Counted from the stretch's first letter, positions 8,881 through 19,343 are shown. The stretch: DNA of 64,000 bases from Brachypodium distachyon (GCF_000005505.3 NC_016135.3:20678613-20742612); one strand, 5' to 3'. Notes: generated from the sequence alone by a model not told the origin. Numbers and translations are program-made.

Positions 8881-11800
8881 CTACTTGTTGAGGATTTCGC
8901 TGATGTCCTTCTGGATCTCGTACACGAGAATTTCTGAGTTGTGCCCTAACTCGGCGTTGGCCAGAAACCAATTGCTCACTTCTTCGAAGGTCTTCTTCCC
9001 CTTTGGCTTGAAGTCGCTGATCATCTGCTGAATAGTGTGCGCGCAGTAGTAACCGCAGTAGACGGATCCTTCAGGCTGTTGCTCGCAGGGGAAGTTGAAA
9101 TTGTGCCTGAGGGGAGCGTCAGGATTGCGGCTGAAGCCAGTCATCCCGTACCATTTCACCGCGTCGCGATAGGCTGAGTCAATGACATATTTGATGGGCC
9201 CAAAGTCGCGTTGTGGTTCATTCCCCTTGCGTCTTAGTGGATCAAAATATGTGACCCCTCCCATATCGAGGCAGATGGCGATTGTCACTCAATGGCCGCT
9301 GTTTCACAAAAATACGCACATTTTATTAGCCAAATAATATAACAAGCAAGTCTTCCGACGGAAAAAGATTTATGTATTCACGCGAATTGAAAACAACTTA
9401 CTGTAGATGGTACAATATCAATACGAAATGGCGGTCTCTGTGCTTCAAGACGAATTGAGTGAGGTATTCAATCGCCAATGTTCTACTTTCGGCCAACAAT
9501 GGGTCTGGACCAAGCAAAGTGACGTTGAAGAGTAGGGGGTCGGCGACGGCCATCCCATATTGCTTCACCCTATAGGCCTCCCTTGTGTAATGTACACACC
9601 ACAGTCTTAATATGGCGTTGTCGAGGCACGTGCGGTTGAAGAGGTGAAACAAGTCGAGGAAATCAATGCCGAAAGTAACGTCGTTTTCCTTCTGGATTTC
9701 CCCCGTATTGGAGTCGAAGAAGCCATAATGCTTTGGCACTCGAACCCTGATTTGCAGATTCTGGAGGTCTGCGCCTGATGATGCCACATTCATGTATTTA
9801 TCATGGAGCTCTTGCATCTCCCGTGGCAGGCGATACAGGTCATCCTGGGTCACCATCGGTTGTCCGACGTGGAACAACAAAAATTGGGAGAATCGCATGT
9901 CCACGAAATAAGACCCATCAGGCAATCTATCTCCAACACGGGGGTGGGTGGGCATCTTCAGAATGTCTGGCCGCTCTTCCCAAATCCCTTCTATCTGCGG
10001 CGCGGTCTTTGGTTGTCTTCCCGTAGAAGACGACTCTTTCGCCTCCTTGGAGGAGCCCTTGCTTGCCTTGCCGCCTGTCCCCCTTTTGTTTTTCCTGCAT
10101 CTCAAGAAATCGGAACTGTCCGGTTTCTGGGGGACCTGCATCCCAGCAGGGGCACTTGGACGGCTCTCCAACGGGGCCGATTGTGCTGCGGCTCTCCGAG
10201 GAACGGGTCTTGGTGCGGATGGCTTCGGGGCTTCGGGTTTGGGCGGCGACGGAGGATTTTCGCCTGCATTGTCGTCGCTGCACTCCGCCGCAGGTGAGAA
10301 GTCTCGTTCCACGGGCTCGTAGTCGAAAGGACCGGGTGAGGCGCCAAGCGGCGACGGAGACGTCATGCGCCGGGCGGGTGGAGACGGACCGAGGCGGGGG
10401 GACGGAGATGGAGACGGCTCCGTAGCGAGGACCACCAACCTCCTAGGCCAGATGAGGTAGGAGTTGACGCAATCCCTTAGGGTCGTCGCCTCTTCGTGCG
10501 GAGGATAAGGGACCGGTTTGTCCTCGAAGCCCCTGAGAACGGAGTCCACCTGCACCTTGACCATGTAGTCTCGCAGGGTCACGTGGTGCACCACGGCCGT
10601 ACGCGCGCGGCATCAGCAACACGCACGCGCCCAAAGGGTTCCCCACCGTCGGCATGTGTAGCCGGCATTTGACGCCCTTCTGTGCATCACAAACATGGCA
10701 ACATCATTAATGGATTGGAACATGATAGTGGTATATCTCAATTTTTCGTAGCGGGCAAAGACACTTACCGTGAGGTTCTCGTCGGGTGGCCCAAGCGGGT
10801 CAAGCTGGCACTCGGTGCCGAAGCATGAGGTGCTCTTATTCCCTCGCGGCGACGGATCCGATGCGGGTGGGGTTGGTTGGATGGGCGCCTCCGGGAAAAC
10901 ACCGTGATCGATGAAGTTGTCGGTGTCACGCTGGTCCCTTGCAAGCCGCATCAGCTTCCTGAGCTCCTCCTCGCCAACACCCGGATCTTCTCATCTAGGT
11001 CCGCTGAGCTCTGTTCTTTGCTGGACGCCCTTCTGCGTTTGCGGAAACCTTGCTCTTTCGCCATCTGCCTGCGAAAGGGCCCGGAACCGACACCATGCAT
11101 ATGGCCCCCGTGCTCATTTCGTTGCAGAGCTTAGCTGATGGCATCATCCCACTGTTGGTTGATAGACGAGTGGGAGCCATCCGACTCCCACTCTGCCATT
11201 GCACCCTATATACAAAAAACAACATGCTCAGTGTTAATATTATATGTGAGTATAAGAAGCCCAACCGGTAAAAGAAGATGTCAGGACGAGGTCTTACGAG
11301 TGCAGCCTCTTGCTTCTCTGACATAGGCTCCAGGCCCGCCCACTGATTTGCGGTCATGGACGACCGCATCCATTTGCTGGAGCGCTCACCGCGAAGCAAA
11401 GTTGGGACCCTCGGCTGTATACCGGCTTGGTCCAATGCGGCGTCCTCCTTCGCCCACACCTTCTCCTTTCCGGGGCGTCCACGACTGCCGAGGCGGTGGT
11501 CGAAGGGCCTTTTCTCACGAAGCTCCTTGTACCATTTTTGGTTGGCCTTGAATTCATCTGAGCTGACCCACTCCTTGAACCTCTCACAGTCCTCCTCCGA
11601 GATCCCCTTCCAGTGCTTGTTCACCTCTGTCTTCCAGTCTTTGTCGATGAGCTTTCGGCAGTTATACTGCCACGTGCTCTAGCCCTTCCTCATGACTTGG
11701 TGCATCCGTCACTCCAACCGTCTCTTGATCTCATCATTGGCAGGCACGAACCGCTTCCATGCCGCCTCGTAACAGTCCTGCTTCACAGCTTCCGGGACGT

Positions 11801-12960
11801 CGCTCCATCTTTGATAGATCCGAGCGCGTACCCGTACGATGGCATTGCATGTGTTGGAGAATCTTTCTGCGGCCTCCATCGGTTCCTCCGGGTAGTTTTC
11901 TTTGTTCAGCTTGGTGACGACCCACGACTTCGTCGGCACCTTGTTCACCCCACGCTTGGACTTCGACTGAGTAGTCGCCTCCGTAGCCTGAGCTTCTTCC
12001 TCATTAGCTGCTCCTTCAAGGAGCAGCTGCTCCTCGGCTCCTTCAAGGAACAGCTGCTCCTCGCTCATGGCAATTTCCGAGCCCGAGGAAGATGCCCCCG
12101 CTTCAACGTGAGCCTAAGGTTCCTATCCAACACTTATAAAAGTAATTTAAAAAAAGGAAAATTTCGGCATGACCTATACTGTAAAACAAGAAAATTTCGG
12201 CATGACCATTGCTGTAAAACAACAAATGAGTCTACCCGAATGTTATACCTGCATAAAAAAAACTCCCACCCACATATACCCCCTCGGCACGATGGCCGGA
12301 CCCTTCTCAACGACCCGGCACGATTGCCGGGCCCACATTCCTCATATCAACCGACACGATGGTCGGCATCACATGCATGTATCATTAAACCATAAACAGC
12401 AATAACATCAACACTTAACCATAAACAACAATATTTAAACCCTAACTAAACATAAACAGCAACCCTAATTAAAAAAACAGCAAGATTCAACCCTAACTAA
12501 CTATAGAAACTAAACATAAACGACAATATTTAAACCCTAACTAAACATAAACAATAAGATTCAACCCTAATTAAGAAAAAATTTAACCCTAATTGAACCC
12601 TAATTTAACCTAATTTAACCCTAATTTAACCCTAATTTGACTCACCGGGACAGGGGCTTCGTTAGCCGGCGGAGGAGTTGTGGCGGCGGAGACGGCCGGG
12701 GCAGAGGGGATCGCGGGGTGGGCGGCGGAGACGGCCGGGGCCGTGGCAGCGGCCGCGGGGTCGGCGGCGGAGACGGCCGGGGCGGAGGCGGCCGGTGGAG
12801 GTGGCGGCGTTGAGGCGGCTCGGCCGCGCCCCCGGCGATACGGGCCGAGTGGCGGCAAGGCGGGTCCGGCGGCCGGCGGGGGGGCCTGCGGGGCGAGGGG
12901 CTTCCCGCTCCTTGTCGTCTGTTGCGACCCCCCGGCCCCGGATTTGTCTGGCTGCGACAT
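8881..12960 (-). pseudogene. CACTA gene 2: Transposase_24-type protein with Ulp1-like C-terminus
   Basis: Exon 1 (12960-12646) encodes a Pro/Ala-rich leader with a repeated APAVSAA motif and ends in CCG|GTGAGT. Exon 2 starts at 12113 after TTAG and gives SEEQLFLEG repeats, then VPTKSWVVTKLNKENY and the IYQRW..VPEAVKQDCYEAAW block typical of plant En/Spm Transposase_24. It is broken by TGA at 11709-11711 and TAG at 11679-11681. Later exons (about 11205-10955, 10880-10772, 10690 onward) lead to 10594-9398, an Arg/Pro-rich linker plus a conserved domain (VPKHYGFFDSN..., FLDLFHLF). The frame shifts near 10600. The last exon (about 9299-8881) is a Ulp1-like cysteine-protease core with GYYC preceded by EQQPEGSVYC; the Trp after its catalytic His is a stop (9289-9291). 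Confidence 0.8.
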
Positions 12961-13100
12961 GGCGGCGGCGGGGAAGGGCGGCGGCTGCGGCGGCGACGGA
13001 ATTGGGCAGGGCTCCGCCTAGGGTTTTGCAGAGGAGCGCTGCTGGTCTGTGAGAAAGACGCGCGTCTCGGATACAAAAATTTCGCGAAGTCTCGCCCTGT

Positions 13101-13111
13101 AATATATATAG
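13101..13111 (-). promoter_or_regulatory. TATA box of CACTA gene 2
   Basis: On the minus strand CTATATATATTA lies about 140 bp upstream of the ATG at 12960, which itself sits in a GCCGCCGCC-ATG context. A subterminal-type motif array lies immediately upstream (13115-13340). Confidence 0.6.
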
Positions 13112-13340
13112 GAAGGGTTTCCAGTGATGGGTATTTCGCGGATACCCACCACTAGAGAACCTTCCTAGGGTTACCGATGCGGGAGACCACCGGTGGCGGG
13201 TATTTCTGGATACCCTCCACTGGTGAACCACCAGTGGCGGGTATGTGAAATCCCCACCACTGGTAATTGGAACAGGAGTGAGGGTTAGCCACATCCCTGT
13301 TCCACGCACCAGTGGCGGTGGTATTGTATATACCTACCAC
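13110..13340. repeat. Internal copy of the CACTA motif array, upstream of gene 2
   Basis: Motifs such as CCAGTGATGGGTATTTCGCG, ACCGGTGGCGGGTATTTC, CCAGTGGCGGGTATG and CCAGTGGCGGTGGTATTG, with their inverted partners, lie in the middle of the element. They are the same motif class as the terminal arrays but sit at the gene 2 promoter. Confidence 0.8.
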
Positions 13341-13344
13341 TAGT

Positions 13345-13985
13345 TATTATTTTGGTTCTAGTATTATATTTTTATTATATTCTGTGTCTCTCTAAAAATT
13401 ATGGCACCTGTAGTTTCAAGTGTATAATAATTATTTCTTGTATTACTAAATATTTCAATGCTAAATGCATTGCTGAAATTGAAATATTTATGCTTTTGTA
13501 GTGTTTACCGTGGTTAAAAATTGTTATAAATTACAAAATTGCTTAGAATGGTCTGATATTTGGCATGAAGGCTTCTCACACAACAATATGCCTGTATATG
13601 AAGTTTGGTGTCAAAATTCCAAATGAAGCCCATAAGAATAACATATTGGGATCATCTAGTTAGATATCTCTGATACCTTCTAAGTCAACATCCAAATTGT
13701 AACATTATAACAACTTTGCGCTTGATTTTTTCCCATGTGGCTTCATTAGACTGAGAGGTGTTCCCATGCCAAGTTTCAGCTCATTTTGATGAAAATTGAA
13801 TTTTATGGAATTAAATTAGCACCAAAGCCACAAATAATCACAGAAATTTGTATGAAATATTATGAATTAATGTCTAAAACTAGTATTGGGAACAAAAAAA
13901 TATTACTATACACCCAAAAGTACAACTTCTATATTTTTTGGGAATGCAGATAATATATAGGATTAGAATAGTGCATTCTGAAATA
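13345..13985. other. AT-rich spacer between the two CACTA genes
   Basis: About 640 bp of AT-rich sequence with no open frame of note, no motif copies and no recognisable RNA gene. Confidence 0.5.
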
Positions 13986-13987
13986 AT

Positions 13988-14195
13988 TACCAGTGGCGGG
14001 TTTCAAGAAAATAACCGCCACTCGTGAGTTGGAGAAGATTTGGGAAATCTCAAGTCCCGTAGCACACACCAGTGGCGGGTTTTACCGAAACCACCGCCAC
14101 TGGTGTCTGCTTCCAGTGGTGGTTTTCCTGGTAATAACTGCCACTGGTCCCCTTCCAGTGGTGGTTTTCCTTGTAATAACCGCCACTGCTGTCCT
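13988..14195. repeat. Second internal CACTA motif array
   Basis: Alternating CCAGTGGCGGGTTT and ACCGCCACTGG units (for example CCAGTGGCGGGTTTTACCG with its partner CCACCGCCACTGG) lie just upstream of a USE/TATA pair (14231-14274). Confidence 0.8.
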
Positions 14196-14230
14196 TCTGC
14201 GGGCTCTGCGTGAGGCGAGGTGGGAGTTTA

Positions 14231-14274
14231 GTCCCACCTCGCTGGTTTACACGCGTTTCAACCAACATATAAGG
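14231..14274 (+). promoter_or_regulatory. snRNA-type promoter, copy C (USE + TATA)
   Basis: GTCCCACCTCG at 14231-14241 matches the plant snRNA upstream sequence element RTCCCACATCG with one difference. It is followed after 25 bp by ATATAAGG (14267-14274). The spacing is of the shorter kind known for plant Pol III snRNA genes such as U6; Pol II snRNA genes have about ten more. Downstream, a T8 run lies at 14497-14504. Confidence 0.6.
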
Positions 14275-14293
14275 CTTTCTCCCATCTGTGCAT

Positions 14294-14504
14294 CAGCTTC
14301 CGATTAACCATCTCGCCTGTCTCCTGTGCTCCTCGCCTGGCCCGTGGGCCCGGTGCCTGTAATGTTCTTTGTGGGCTCGGTTAACTGCCCTGTGGACCCG
14401 GGTCCGCTCTGGCCTAGTAGGTAGTAGGCTGCTCCCGGGTTCGCCTGGCTGGGCCCGAACCCGAACAGCCTAGATGACCCGGGCGGGCTTAAAAACTTTT
14501 TTTT
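14294..14504 (+). ncRNA. Candidate Pol III transcript C
   Basis: A start about 25 nt after the TATA-like box and an end at T8 (14497-14504) would give about 210 nt. It contains a short hairpin with arms CGGGTTCG and CGAACCCG (about 14435-14463). The sequence is not related to hairpin cassettes A and B. Transcription is inferred from promoter geometry only. Confidence 0.3.
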
Positions 14505-14559
14505 CCTTTATAATGATGAAACAAGCAAATAAAATATGCATTCACAGTAGAAAAATATT

Positions 14560-14745
14560 GCGAACAAATTTACGACATTTGTTTTCAAATTTGAACAAGT
14601 TAAGATTCGAGCCTCGTTAGAATTGAAATTACATTGAAAATCATCAACGAGCATAGCGAACAAATTTACGGCATTTGTTTTCAAATTTGAATAAGTTAAG
14701 ATTCGAACCTCGTTAGAATTCAAATTACATTGAAAATTACACAAA
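14560..14745. repeat. Two-copy tandem repeat, 96 bp period
   Basis: GCGAACAAATTTACG(A/G)C...ATTACATTGAAAAT occurs at about 14560-14645 and again from 14656. The copies differ at a few positions. It lies in the 3' region of CACTA gene 1. Confidence 0.75.
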
Positions 14746-14752
14746 TAGTGAA

Positions 14753-17700
14753 CTATTGGACAATCTTGTCTTTCTTTTTTGTTGTCTTCTCTTTCCTCTT
14801 ATACGTTTGCACCTCATCGTGGCTGCTTCTGGCGTAGGCCCCGTCTTGTGTGGGTAATTTTGACTTCTTTCTTGTCTGGATCGTCCGTCTTGCCACCTCT
14901 TCTTCTTGCCTGGTCGTGGGATCGGGGAAACCTTCATAGTCTTGTTGTGAAGTTACTCCGTCGACCCCAACAATGCTCCTTTTACCTCTCCTCACGACTA
15001 CGCGGTTTTTCGCTATCGGGTCTTCTACGAAGAAGAATTGTTTGCATTTGGAAGAAAACTGTCATGGTTCATGCAGTGCCGAGATTCTTTTGACGTTCAC
15101 CTGATGACGGGGAATCTCTTTTGGCAGAATCATTGTTGTGAACCTATGATCTTCATGCCTGACATCGCGTGCCCATCTGATGCAAAACATGGCGATGGTG
15201 GTGAAGGTGTAGTCAAGCTCCCAGATCTCTTCGACCACGCCGTAGTACGCTTCAGTCTGGCCTTCGCTGTCGGTCCCCGTCTCAGCTACGAGCACTATAC
15301 CGCTGTTTTGGTACGTACTCTTACGGTCTTGAGCCTTGGTGTAGTACGTATACCCATTCATTGCGTACGACTGGTATGTCACGACGTTGCGGTCGGGAAG
15401 CCGTGACAACTTCTGGACAATCTTCTCATCTTCATTCGCCACAGCCCTCGGATACCAAAGATCCTTCAGCCACATGGTGAATGTAGAATTGTGTTTTCGC
15501 TGGATCCAATCATCATTCCTGTTAGGGTTGAGGTTTCGAAGTTCTTCGATGTGCATGTCGATGAACGGCTCAACCTCTGGCGTGAGTTGCAGCACCATTG
15601 TGTGTGCTCTTATAAAGTCGTCCATTCTTTGGCGGGCATGCACATCAAGCTCCTTCCGGCCAAGCCCACCTTCACCTTCTAGCTTCCCCTTATGTCGTGA
15701 TTCGGGGACCCCTATGGGTTTGCGGTCCGCCAACCAATCAGTGCAGAACTCAACGCACTCTTCTGCATGATAGCCTTCCATGATGCTTCCTTCGGGACGC
15801 CCTCTGTTACGAACATATCGGTTCAGCACCCCGTTCATCAATGCAGCTCGGCTTTGCTCAGACTGTAACACGCAGGTTTGCATCGCGTATATATCGTGCA
15901 TTCACCATCCTTGTTTTCCTGCGACGCCTCTTCCTCTATCGGCCACAGCTTCTCCCTTATCCCCATCCACTACAAGTCTTTCCGTGCCTTTGGTCCATCT
16001 TTTGACTTGTCCGCGTGGTGCATCATCAAGCCCAACAGGCTGTCGCACACATTCTTCTCGACATGCATGACGTCTATGGTGTGACGGCTCTGTAAGAACC
16101 TCCAGTAAGGCAGGTCCCAGAACACGAACCTCCTCTTATACGTAAGGCCGCCACCATCTGGACCTGCAGCCGGCTGTGCTTTGCCGGCCACGACTTCGAG
16201 GTCCCTGACATCGTATACTTCATGTCCAGTCAGCTCCCTCGGTTTGTGCCGCCTCTCTGCCCTCCCGTTGAAGCTTTTCTTATCATCCCTCATGGGTCCT
16301 TCATCTCCAGCCACTTACAGTGTCCCATGTACACAATCTTTTTTGATTCTGGCAGGAACAACCCGTCTGTCTCGTTCCCGCACTTTGTGCACGCTTTGTA
16401 CCCATGTGTTGACTGGCACAATGAGTTCTCGTTCGCCGGGTAGTCATGCACACATGTCAGGAGAGCTGCTCGAAGGGTGAACTCCTCCTTCTTATGAGCG
16501 TCCCAAACCTTTCGACCCTTCTCCCAAAGCTCCTTGAGCTCATCCTTCGGCAGTTTCAGATACACGTTCAGATCAGCTTCAGGCTGCTTAGGGCCCTGTA
16601 TGAGCATTGATAGGTGGATGTACTTCCTCTTCATGACAAGCCACGGGGGGAGGTTGTATATGAACAGGATCACCGGCCATGTGCTGTGTTTGCTGCTCAA
16701 GTTTCCGAACGGATTGATCCCGTCCGTACTCATACCGAACCTGATATTCCGGGGCTCTGCGCCGAACTTAGGGAATTCGTCGTCCAGAGTCCTCCATTGA
16801 GCCGCATCTGCGGGGTGTCTGAGGACTCCATCATCATTGCGGTACACGCCCTCAGGATCGATATCCGCCTGAGTCACGTCGTGGTAGATGAACCACCTGG
16901 CCTCCTTCTCGTTCTGGAACCAACGCTCCAGCCTGGTGCCACACGGGAGATACCAGACCGTCTTTGCCGCCGCACCACGCTTCAATTCTTCCTCCTCGCT
17001 GCCGTCAGGATTGGGGTCTTTCTTCCTGTATCGGGATGTTTTGCATACTGGACAACTGTGCATGTCTTTGTAGTCGCCCTTATATATGATGCAGTCCAGC
17101 GGACAAGCATGGTATCTGATGACCTCTAACCCGAGTGGGCATGTAACTTTCTTCGCCTCGTACGTGCTCTTAGCCAACTTGTTGCCCGGAGGAAGTACCG
17201 TACGTAGGTAACTCAGAATCTCCGTGAATCCCGAGTCCACGATGTTGTATTTTGCCTTTATACGCAAAAGCTCGAGCGTTCCTTGTAGCACACTCTTATC
17301 CACGCTGGCATTTTCATATAACGGTGTCTCGGCATCCTCCCTCAGCTTCTCGAACTTACGGGGCACCCTCTCATCCTCGGGGTCATCCAACTAATTCTGC
17401 AGATGCTGATTGTCCAGTATTTCAACCATCCTACCGGTTGGAACGTCCTGTACTGGATCCAGGCCACGGTATGCTTCTTCACCAGGCTGGTCGTCAGACT
17501 CCATGTTTTCCATCTCAATGCCGCCATCGGCTTCAATGCCATCCTCCCCGTGAGAAGTCCACCTTGAATAACCTGACACAAATCCCCGCATGAGCAAGTG
17601 CATCTCCACATCCTCTGCCTCGTACAGCTTGCTGTTCCGACATCTCACACAGGGACAACACATCTTATCACCCCCTTTCCTATGCATATCTTCCACGCCG

Positions 17701-17774
17701 GCATCGACAAAAGTCTTCAGCCGCTCTATCCACTCAACACGTAACCTGTCCTCGTACATCCAAGCACGTCCCAT
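14753..17774 (-). pseudogene. CACTA gene 1: tnp2-type (TNPD) transposase
   Basis: The start is taken at 17774 (MGRAWMY). The N-terminus is a transposase-associated domain with the CPCVRCRNSK cysteine cluster. The tnp2 core follows (CPLGLEVIRYHACPLDC, CPVCKTSRYR, FGMSTDGINPFG, SSKHSTWPVILFIYNLPPWL, VYMGHCKWLE, DLPYWRFLQSRHTIDVMHVEKNVCDSLLG). DUF4216-like sequence comes next (15700-15080: RHNSTF-like HNSTFTMWLKD, VVTYQSYAMNGYTYYT, YYGVVEEIWELDY), then a basic tail. Lesions: TAG at 17391-17393, a one-base frameshift near 16292, a stop at 15970-15972, and loss of nearly all of the DUF4218 region around 15840, where CYSLSKAEL jumps directly to VLNRYVRNRGRPEGS. It could not make active transposase. 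Confidence 0.85.
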
Positions 17775-18079
17775 CGAGCTACAACACAAATTTTTTTTTA
17801 AATAAACAAATCAGCTTGCTCGACAAAAATGGAAAATTTTGGCATGACCTTTGCTAAAAAAATAGCATTTTGCACTACGAAATTCGATGTCTGCATCAAA
17901 AACAAATTACCCCCACCCACATCGGCACGACGGCCGGTATCACATCACATAAGAAATACACGGCACGAAGGCCGGTGTCAACACACATTTAATATGTTTG
18001 AACATGCACGTACACCGGTCCCGAGGTTAAGCTTAACCCTAGGGCTAACCCCCAGGGGCTAAGCTCCCCCATACCAGCT

Positions 18080-18196
18080 ATATAGAGAGAGACCTAGAGA
18101 GAGAGCTGCAGAGAGAGAGAGAGCTAGAGAGAGAGATCTAGAGAGAGAGGGAGCTCATCCGAGCAAAATTAAAGCGAGAGAGAGAGGGAGGATCAT
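18080..18196. repeat. GA-rich microsatellite
   Basis: An imperfect (GA)n tract (AGAGAGAGAGAGAGCTAGAGAGAG...) lies in the 5' untranslated region or promoter of CACTA gene 1. Confidence 0.85.
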
Positions 18197-18490
18197 CACT
18201 AGGGTGAGGGGGGGCTCCAGAGACAGCGGGGGCAGCCCGGGAGAGCCGCCGGAGAGAGATCGGGGCCGAATTTCCCGCCGGCGGCCAAGGCACAATTAAT
18301 GGTCATTTTTCAAAATTGGAGAAGAATAGGAGGAGGAAGAAGGGAGAGGAAGAGGGAGGAGAAGGGGAGAGAGCTACCTTCCGGCCGCCGCCATCAAATT
18401 TTGGCAGGGCTTCGCCGCCGGTGAGAAACAGAGCCGCAGCTGGTCCAAGACAGATGCGCGAGCTCAAACAGCTTAGCGCTCGTACAGGGG

Positions 18491-18500
18491 TTATATATAG
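18491..18500 (-). promoter_or_regulatory. TATA box of CACTA gene 1
   Basis: On the minus strand CTATATATAA directly follows the motif array. Transcription would run left through a 5' leader with a probable intron (acceptor TTGTAG just before 17778) to the ATG at 17774. Confidence 0.55.
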
Positions 18501-18647
18501 GGAGGTCTCTAGTGGCAGGCAAACTGAATAACCGCCACTGGTGACCTCCAACGGCGGGCGGAGAAATAAACCGCCACTGGCGGCCTCACTAGTGGCGGGT
18601 AAGATTATACCCGCCACTAGTGATCTCCCACCAGTTCCCCAACTTTA

Positions 18648-18690
18648 GTCCCACCTCGCTTGTTTACAAACGATCTGACCAGCATAAAAG
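18648..18690 (+). promoter_or_regulatory. snRNA-type promoter, copy A (USE + TATA)
   Basis: GTCCCACCTCG at 18648-18658, 25 bp gap, ATAAAAG at 18684-18690. Element order and spacing are as in plant Pol III snRNA promoters. The gap sequence TTGTTTACAAACGATCTGACC is shared with copy B. Confidence 0.65.
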
Positions 18691-18710
18691 GGATTCAGCC
18701 GCCCATCCTA

Positions 18711-18851
18711 TCGGTGGTTACCCAGTCAACAGTGTCTTCCCCTTCCGCTGGAGTACCAAACGCAATCAGTTTGGTGCTGCAGCGGCTAAGGAAAGATCAC
18801 TGTTGACTGGGTAGTCCCATCACGTGCCGACTCACCAGTGGCGGTCATTTT
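18711..18851 (+). ncRNA. Candidate hairpin RNA A
   Basis: A long stem-loop begins just after the predicted start site. TACCCAGTCAACAGTG (18719-18734) pairs perfectly with CACTGTTGACTGGGTA (18798-18813). Inside, TCTTCC pairs with GGAAAGA (one bulge), CCGCTG with CAGCGG and ACCAAAC with GTTTGGT, closing a 7-nt loop (GCAATCA). The fold spans about 95 nt. A T4 at 18848-18851 gives a transcript of about 140 nt. Identity is unknown: it is not U6, U3, 7SL or a tRNA by eye. Confidence 0.45.
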
Positions 18852-18920
18852 ATTGGACCCGCCACTAGAAGACAGCCAGTGGCGGTGACAAAGAAACAAC
18901 CGCCACTGTTGAGAAATTTA

Positions 18921-18964
18921 GTCCCACCTCGCTTGTTTACAAACGATCTGACCAACATAAAATG
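18921..18964 (+). promoter_or_regulatory. snRNA-type promoter, copy B (USE + TATA)
   Basis: GTCCCACCTCG at 18921-18931, 25 bp gap, ATAAAATG at 18957-18964. It has identical geometry to copy A, 273 bp downstream of it. Confidence 0.65.
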
Positions 18965-18983
18965 GATTCGGCCGCCCATCCTA

Positions 18984-19125
18984 TCGGTGGCTAACCAGTC
19001 AACAGTGACTTCCCAGGCCGCTGGAGTACGAAACGCGATCAGTTTGGTGCTGTAGCAGTCAAGGGAAGGTCACGGTTGGCCGAGTAGCTACCCCATCACG
19101 TGCGGACTCACCAATGGCGGTTTTT
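18984..19125 (+). ncRNA. Candidate hairpin RNA B
   Basis: Tandem relative of RNA A with the same arm and loop order. CCAGTCAACAGTGACTTCCC (about 18995-19014) faces GGGAAGGTCACGGTTGGCC (about 19062-19080), with the GTTTGGTGCTG loop flank kept. Pairing is imperfect; the changes are not compensatory, so this copy looks decayed. It ends at T5 (19121-19125), predicted length about 141 nt, matching copy A. Confidence 0.38.
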
Positions 19126-19343
19126 CAGGTGCCCGCCATTGCTAACAAATGGGGCATCCACGAGCAGCGCCAGTGGCGGTGATTTGTTTCGGTGAACAAA
19201 ATCACCGCCACTGCTAGTGTAGCACCAGTGGCGGTGACTATCACCGCCACTGGTGGCCCTCGTGGATGCCTCGAGAGGCCTCCAGTGGCGGTGTGTTTAC
19301 CGCCACTGGAGGGAGATCACGGATGGGGTTTTCTGTAGTAGTG

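Larger units (their letters stand above)
18505..19320. repeat. CACTA right subterminal repeat array (interrupted by two RNA-like cassettes)
   Basis: CCAGTGGCGG-type motifs occur in both orientations at 18505-18625, 18835-18905, 19108-19145 and 19170-19315. Between them sit two cassettes of about 200-220 bp that do not contain the motif (18640-18834 and 18907-19105). Confidence 0.85.
8215..19343. mobile_element. CACTA (En/Spm) DNA transposon, 11.1 kb
   Basis: The left terminus is CACTACTCCAGAAAACCCC (8215) and the right terminus is GGGGTTTTCTGTAGTAGTG (ending 19343), an inverted pair. Both are flanked by the 3 bp duplication CAA (8212-8214; 19344-19346), as expected for CACTA. Both ends carry arrays of CCAGTGGCGG-type motifs in both orientations. 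Inside are two leftward genes: a tnp2-type transposase (about 14753-17774) and a second gene with a Transposase_24 part and a Ulp1-like protease end (about 8881-12960). Both are damaged, so the copy is not autonomous, but ends and arrays look able to be mobilised in trans. Confidence 0.88.

Noticed and set aside
11613..12395. 260-codon plus frame
   Set aside because: Antisense shadow of the CACTA gene 2 exons, which carry recognisable transposase motifs.
12662..13309. 215-codon minus frame over the gene 2 leader
   Set aside because: Runs through the promoter motif array and the GC-rich leader in another frame; the 12960 start in the next frame joins in phase to the following exon.
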